From Gonatopus flavifemur (taxonomy: Eukaryota > Arthropoda > Insecta > Hymenoptera > Dryinidae), in contig JAFFJZ010000008.1 in NCBI GenBank assembly GCA_018340375.1, positions 4,464,001 through 4,528,000 on the forward strand: a stretch of 64,000 nucleotides of DNA, written 5' to 3'. The notes under the pieces were generated by a model. The model made no database searches and was not told the DNA's origin. It saw only the letters and a list, made by a program, of their open reading frames with translations. The translations under genes were made by a program, and so were the position numbers. How positions within the stretch are numbered: the first letter of the stretch is position 1; each line of letters opens with the position of its first letter. Below, one piece after another: positions 59,361 to 64,000 of this stretch.

Positions 59361-60330
59361 ATTAATCGGTCAATAATCTTTAAACTTGAATCAGTGAAAA
59401 GTACTGAGAATCAGTTAAATATTTAGCACTGATTGCCAGTGAGATTTCACTGATACTCAGTACTGTTTACTGATTCATATTCAGAGACCTTAAGAAAATA
59501 TGTATTTGGGGTAAGAAAATTTTCTCCATATGACGCTGTATAGCTTCAAACTTAGTAAATGTTTTCTTCGTTTGAAAAAAGTTTTCTTGGTTCAAGAAAA
59601 TATCGAATTGGCCTCGATCAATCAAGATTTTTTTCTCCCCAGTGTAGAAAACGATGGGAAAAACTCTGTGATCTCTATCTTTTTCGATATAAAATTTGTA
59701 AAAGACTTGATATATAATTACAAAAGTTTATTGAATTTTGAGAAAATTCAAAATGCCCATCTTGTGATGTGATTTATTTATACTTAATGAATTCAGATAT
59801 GGATGCATTATGAATTCTTTTGGACAGATTAAGTGTTCTCTCTGAACTTCTATATGATTCGAATGAATGATTGTGCTCTTAAAGAATTTTCTCAAGAAGC
59901 GTGGCATTCGAATGATATTCTCTAAGAACAGTTTGAGAACTAGTTGTGCTGTTTGGGAAACCTGGTGAAACTCATTGGAGCTGGTTGAATTGATTAATCC
60001 AATGGGAATTGAACAGGTTTTAATGGTCATTTACCATTGCACAATTTGTATCAAATTTTATTAATCAATAATTTCCGGTACACATTTTTTACAAGGGAAG
60101 CAGATTTTGGCCGATGTTTTCAGCTTCTTTTTTTACAAGTGCATTTTCTCTCATTCATACAACTCTTTCCAACTGAACAAATTTCAAACCATTTGATTTT
60201 TTCATCTTTTTACATTTCAATATAAAAACAAACACAATTGAAATAATTTGAATTTAATCCAAATACGATAGTTCTAATAAATCTTGTTGATATTTCAAAA
60301 GTCCGATTAAAAAATTAAACTAGTTATGCC

Positions 60331-60591
60331 ATGATATCCAATCTTCCTCCATTTTACATTAGAATCAGAGGGTTGGTCCAAAAGGGATGGAAAGCTGCGC
60401 AGAATCTCATATCATCTACAAAGTGGGCGAGATGCAAGAATCCAATTGGAGCTAGCCCATTCGTTTTTGCTCACCTTCATCACTTATGCACCGACAAAAT
60501 GTCGCATACATTTTCGTATACAAATTTTAATCCACGATCTGAACGATATAAATTATCTGAATTTGATTTTAAAAAAACCATAAATCAGTGA
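60331..60591 (+). CDS. Unrecognised 86-codon open frame
   Basis: The translation (RGLVQKGWKAAQNLISSTKW ... FNPRSERYKLSEFDF) has mixed composition unlike the repeat-derived frames, with no domain I recognise. There is no clear promoter, Kozak context or splice evidence. It may be an exon fragment, a transposon remnant or chance. Confidence 0.15.
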   Translation: MISNLPPFYIRIRGLVQKGWKAAQNLISSTKWARCKNPIGASPFVFAHLHHLCTDKMSHTFSYTNFNPRSERYKLSEFDFKKTINQ

Positions 60592-61212
60592 TCATCCACT
60601 GAATGAGAATATTGATCATTTTCGTTACAAAGTATCAAACTAAAGGGGAAAAAAGTCTCATTTCGATTTATTCTGGTTATAATTTCAAAACTTGAACATG
60701 ACGTTATCTTACTACTCATTATCATGTATATCCCGTGACATGAGAAAATGAAATAGCAATGTACCCAGTGTCTACATTTTAGAGTTACACTTCATGTTTC
60801 TGCGAGTATACGTTTACATATCAACTAACTATTGCGCAGGATTTTTTTATAATGCAAGGGTGAGTTTTTCTTCTAGAAGGAAAACAGAAGAGTATATCAC
60901 ATCGACCGTTGGATGTTCTAGACCAGTCAACTCGTGAACCAACCACGGCTTTTGCGACGAGGGTGGTTGCAAAGGGTGCGGCCTTTCTCCGCAATCAATA
61001 CCCATGATCCTCTCTTTATCCTCCTTTCTACTTATATTCAGACGATGTCTATCTATGGGATTTAATGAGAGACGTGGCGCTTTGAACACCATTCGTTGTC
61101 CCTTTTCGTTTCAGATAAATCAAAAATTTGACAATTTCCATGGCTCAATATATATTTTTCTCTTCATTTGTACGAATTTTCACGATTTCCAAGTTCCATA
61201 TATAAAAAAAAA

Positions 61213-61401
61213 CCTAGTAGAAATGCTCTAGGCATTCACGAGTGTTGTAACGCGAAATACTAGACACTTACAAGGGCCTCACTAAATACTTGTGAAGCAC
61301 TCACAATGCTTGCAAGTATTTGACGAAGCACTCACAATGTCTAGTACTTCGCTAGCGCGAGCTTTACAGAACTCGTGAATGCCTAAGCGTTTCGACGGAG
61401 G
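61213..61401. mobile_element. CCTAGTAGAAATGCTCTAGG-ended MITE
   Basis: The left 31 bp (CCTAGTAGAAATG... GGCATTCACGAGT) pairs with the right 31 bp ending CGACGGAGG at equal length. The core iterates CACTCACAATG, ACTTGTGAAG and GCTTGCAAGT. It shares its left tip with the element at 25113. The flanks are AA. Confidence 0.65.
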
Positions 61402-62021
61402 AATTTGATCACTAAACTCGAGTGGAATTGCATTTGAGGATCCTCAAATTTAAAAAACAGTCTTACTAGATTTGAATTTTTCACAAAATTTTTTCCTTGC
61501 TTTGTAATGTACGGCTACGCAAAGAAGAATGATTACAGAGATTGAAGACATATTTTGTACAACGAGCTTTGTATTTGAGTGTGCTATTGGATCAAGCGAA
61601 ACTGGCTTGATTCAAAAAAGTGTAGTTTATATTAAAGAGTCAATCGAATTCTTGACGATTCTCAAGAATACGTTATTCTTCATTTCAGTGATTACTTATC
61701 TTGGTGTATATTATTTTGAAGTCCTAAATACGCCTATGGAACAGAAGTGAAAGTGCTTTACTAATTAGATTTTGAATACTTCAGTACCATACTGGTGACA
61801 TCTCTGAGAAACAGTAATAAATAGAGATCATTCCCTATCGATGTAGGAATATTTCATCATTGAGATAACCTTACGACACACAGCAATTCATATGCGATAC
61901 GAAGAAAATTTATATTACGTATAAAATATAGATGCTATAATTATAATGTTCATGAACACGCATTTTACTTATTATTACATGACAATTTTTTTAATTTTGA
62001 TCTTTATCGATAAATTCAATG

Positions 62022-62249
62022 CAGGCCCGGCGAAACGTTCTCAGCCCGAGTGGGTATAAGACCGGGGGGGGGGGGGGGCAAAAAAAATACTTGCCCCAAC
62101 AAATTTTTTAATCAGACTGGCCTTCAGACTGTGGCATATAGTTCGATCATTGCAAAATAAAATATTCAAAATTCCGTGTGGGTTACCCACTCAACCATTT
62201 TCCGCGTGGGGGTCGCTCCCCACTGAACCCACATTATTCGCCGGGCCTG
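62022..62249. mobile_element. hAT-type MITE (CAGGCCCGGCGAA ends), 8-bp duplication
   Basis: CAGGCCCGGCGAA and TTCGCCGGGCCTG are inverted ends flanked by a perfect ATTCAATG duplication (62014-62021 and 62250-62257). Inside is a long G homopolymer (about 62063-62078) and GGGTTACCCACTC/GTGGGGGTCGCTCCCCAC motifs. Confidence 0.85.
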
Positions 62250-62592
62250 ATTCAATGTATGATGCGCATACACCAAATGTCACCATCTTTTCAATGTTCA
62301 AGGTTCTATTTTCCTTGAAATTTAAAATTCAACAAAATTAATTGATTTTTGTAAGAATTTTTCTCAGGAAGATTCTTGTAAAAAATATTCCATTCATAAT
62401 GATTTAAAGGATCTACATAATTTCAATTAATGAGATACCAGTGCCGCAATGTTGACCCAATTGTGCGTGTAAGATTTTTTTCTGAAATACTTGAATATTT
62501 TCAAAATACCATTTTATATCTACAGCATTTCTTGGATGCCCATAAAAATGCTGTAACAGAGACTGGGTACGGTTGAAACACAAAGGTCGGTT

Positions 62593-62960
62593 CCCTGGTT
62601 AAAACTTCTCATTCCTTCCGATTGAAAAAAAATCCAATGGAAATGAATCAAGTTTCTGTATCGGGAATTTCTGATTTACAAGAGGATTTCCCTACAGGGT
62701 TTCCAACGGGAATCGATAGAATTCTTCTTGAAGAACAATGATAAAATTAATGGGTATTTATTGGAATTTTTCAAAAATTAAGCAATGAGAACGAATGAGA
62801 ATAATCCAGTCTGAACTGGTTGAACATTTCCATTCATTCTCATTGAAAAAAATCCAATGGGAATGAATGGGGTTTTTCCCAAGGATTGCTATTTAGAAAA
62901 ATCTGATTCAGACTCATTCAACGCATCAATCGGAATCAATGGGAAATCCGATGGAAAAAG
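62593..62960. repeat. CCCTGGTTAAAA-ended repeat with CATTGGATTTTT/GAATGAGAA core, right end unresolved
   Basis: The left tip CCCTGGTTAAAACTTCTCATT matches the MITE at 22566. The following DNA repeats AAAAATCCAATGG, CATTCATTCTCATTG and CGGAATCAATGGG. Similar CATTGATTCCGATG sequence lies at 4960-5030. No matching right terminus is found. Confidence 0.4.
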
Positions 62961-63122
62961 ACAGAAAAATGTTGTAAAAAAATTTTTGTTAACATCGTGG
63001 TTGGTTGTTAACAACCAACGTACAATTTATAATACGCAATCTATATCACTTGAAGAAACGCATATATTATTGATTCAATTATTCCATATGACGAGTCATT
63101 GCTGGAAGAAATCTAAAAGATA

Positions 63123-63508
63123 CACAGAGAAAAATGCAACTCGAAAAGATAGTAATCTTTAATAGAAAATTGGAGAATATTTCTCAAAATCTGAGGAAAT
63201 CATAAAAACAAATGTGAAAGTCGAGAATGAAATTTTACAAAGTGAATAACAAAATTCTGTAATTTGAAAATAAGATTCCAAAATTTTGTTATTTACTTTG
63301 TAAAATTTCATGCGCGACTTTTGGAAACTTCATATTCGTTTTTATGATTTGTTAAGTATTGATAATTTTTCATTATTTTCCGAGCAATATGTTTATTACG
63401 AACTTGAGAAAAATTCTTAGATTTTAAGAAATATTCTCAGATTTTAAGAAATATTCTCCAATTTTCTATTAAAGATTACTATCCTTTCGAGCTGCATTTT
63501 TCTCTGTG
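63123..63508. mobile_element. CACAGAGAAAAATGC-ended long hairpin MITE, TA duplication
   Basis: About 70 bp of near-perfect terminal inverted repeat (CACAGAGAAAAATGCA, AAGATAGTAATCTTTAATAG, AAAATTGGAGAATATTTCTC and mirror) is flanked by TA (63121-63122 and 63509-63510). A second inner hairpin (GAAATTTTACAAAGTGAATA / TATTTACTTTGTAAAATTTC) makes most of the 386 bp self-complementary. A 20-bp unit is tandemly doubled near 63420-63460. Confidence 0.8.
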
Positions 63509-63816
63509 TACATTATGTGTTATTAGCGTGGTGATCATCCCATCCAACGTTGTACCGTAGTCTTCGTTGCCTAACTTAGAACATCGATCTAGAACACCCT
63601 TTTACACGATACCGTGGTTCGCTTCCTAGCAATGTGGTTTAAAAGACTTTCTTATAGAAAGGGAATATAGTAATGCGATTCAATTGGTAACAGCCCATTG
63701 GAAATACAAAAGGTTTTATGGGTATTAATGAAAGCATGGTAGAGAATGATTGTCAACAGAAAGTTTCCCATATTAACTCCCATACGAATAAATGGGGAAA
63801 TTCTACAAGATGCATG

Positions 63817-63904
63817 TTGAATGGGTTTGCATGGGAAATTTAGGTTTCAATCCGTCGCGGCCTTCCACATAGATTTTTGAATGGGTTTCAATGGGAAATT
63901 TGTG
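63817..63904. repeat. Two direct repeats, 60 bp apart, of a GAATGGGTTTNNATGGGAAATT unit
   Basis: TTGAATGGGTTTGCATGGGA (63817) and TTGAATGGGTTTCAATGGGA (63877) are spaced 60 bp apart. They lie in a region (63690-64000) full of CCCAT/ATGGG motifs that runs off the window end, probably another motif-iterated element. Confidence 0.45.
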
Positions 63905-64000
63905 AAACCGAATTATATGGGCATGAGTAGGTTGTTTCTGGAATATAGGGGATGAATAAGTCCCCCCAGGACTTGAATGAATGGGAAAATTTCACGGGAT

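Noticed and set aside
1..64000. CRISPR arrays, bacterial operons or phage modules
   Set aside because: No regularly spaced repeats, Shine-Dalgarno-linked gene clusters or prokaryotic gene density; the DNA is clearly eukaryotic.

Overview
This is AT-rich nuclear DNA from an animal, most likely an insect and possibly a hymenopteran (weak inference). The evidence is one metazoan-type gene with AATAAA polyadenylation signals, no bacterial operon structure, and very many small inverted-repeat transposons. Only one gene can be called with confidence: an uninterrupted 596-codon reading frame at 9251-11041 (+) encoding a TAF5L/PAF65-beta (Drosophila 'wda') type subunit of the SAGA histone acetyltransferase complex. 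It has a TAF5-type N-terminal region and a C-terminal WD40 propeller.

The gene lies in a stretch with few repeats (about 8.2-13.3 kb). A slightly GC-richer block about 0.5 kb upstream is the best promoter candidate, and two AATAAA hexamers lie 127-191 bp after the stop codon.

Much of the rest is built from non-autonomous DNA transposons and relics, many with target-site duplications (TSDs) readable by eye. They fall into six groups: (1) hAT-type elements with 8-bp duplications (13930, 14547, 17371, 22215, 62022); (2) elements with CAC...GTG ends and a 2-bp TA/CA/TG duplication, usually ending in CACTGAGAAAA, CACTGTAAAAA or CACAGAGAAAA (7297, 17156, 19598, 24209, 28243, 29542, 38531, 39521, 40895, 50852, 52717, 63123); (3) elements with CCC...GGG ends and a 2-bp TA or AT duplication (7537, 22566, 25113, 26601, 34064, 35759, 53181, 59241); (4) CTCTCTAAA-ended elements inserted at TA (3128, 42338, 58812); (5) a TTAA-flanked pair (13349, 24550); (6) two decayed mariner-type transposase 3' ends, each carrying a poly-G tract. 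Several elements are nested, which gives a relative insertion order and one clean paralogous empty site (53181 inside 53017, against the uninterrupted copy at 7297).

The most unusual observation is the internal design of many group 2-4 elements. Each family's interior is a reiteration of its own short palindrome (AGATCT, GAATTC, AGCT, AGTACT, AAGATATCTT, TTGCTAATTAGCAA and others), although the elements share the same kind of ends. I know of no named description of this. Long stretches (about 0.1-2.9, 11.2-13.3, 31.8-34.0, 36.1-37.9, 44-50.7, 55.3-57.9 and 60-61.2 kb) hold no recognisable gene and may be intronic or intergenic.
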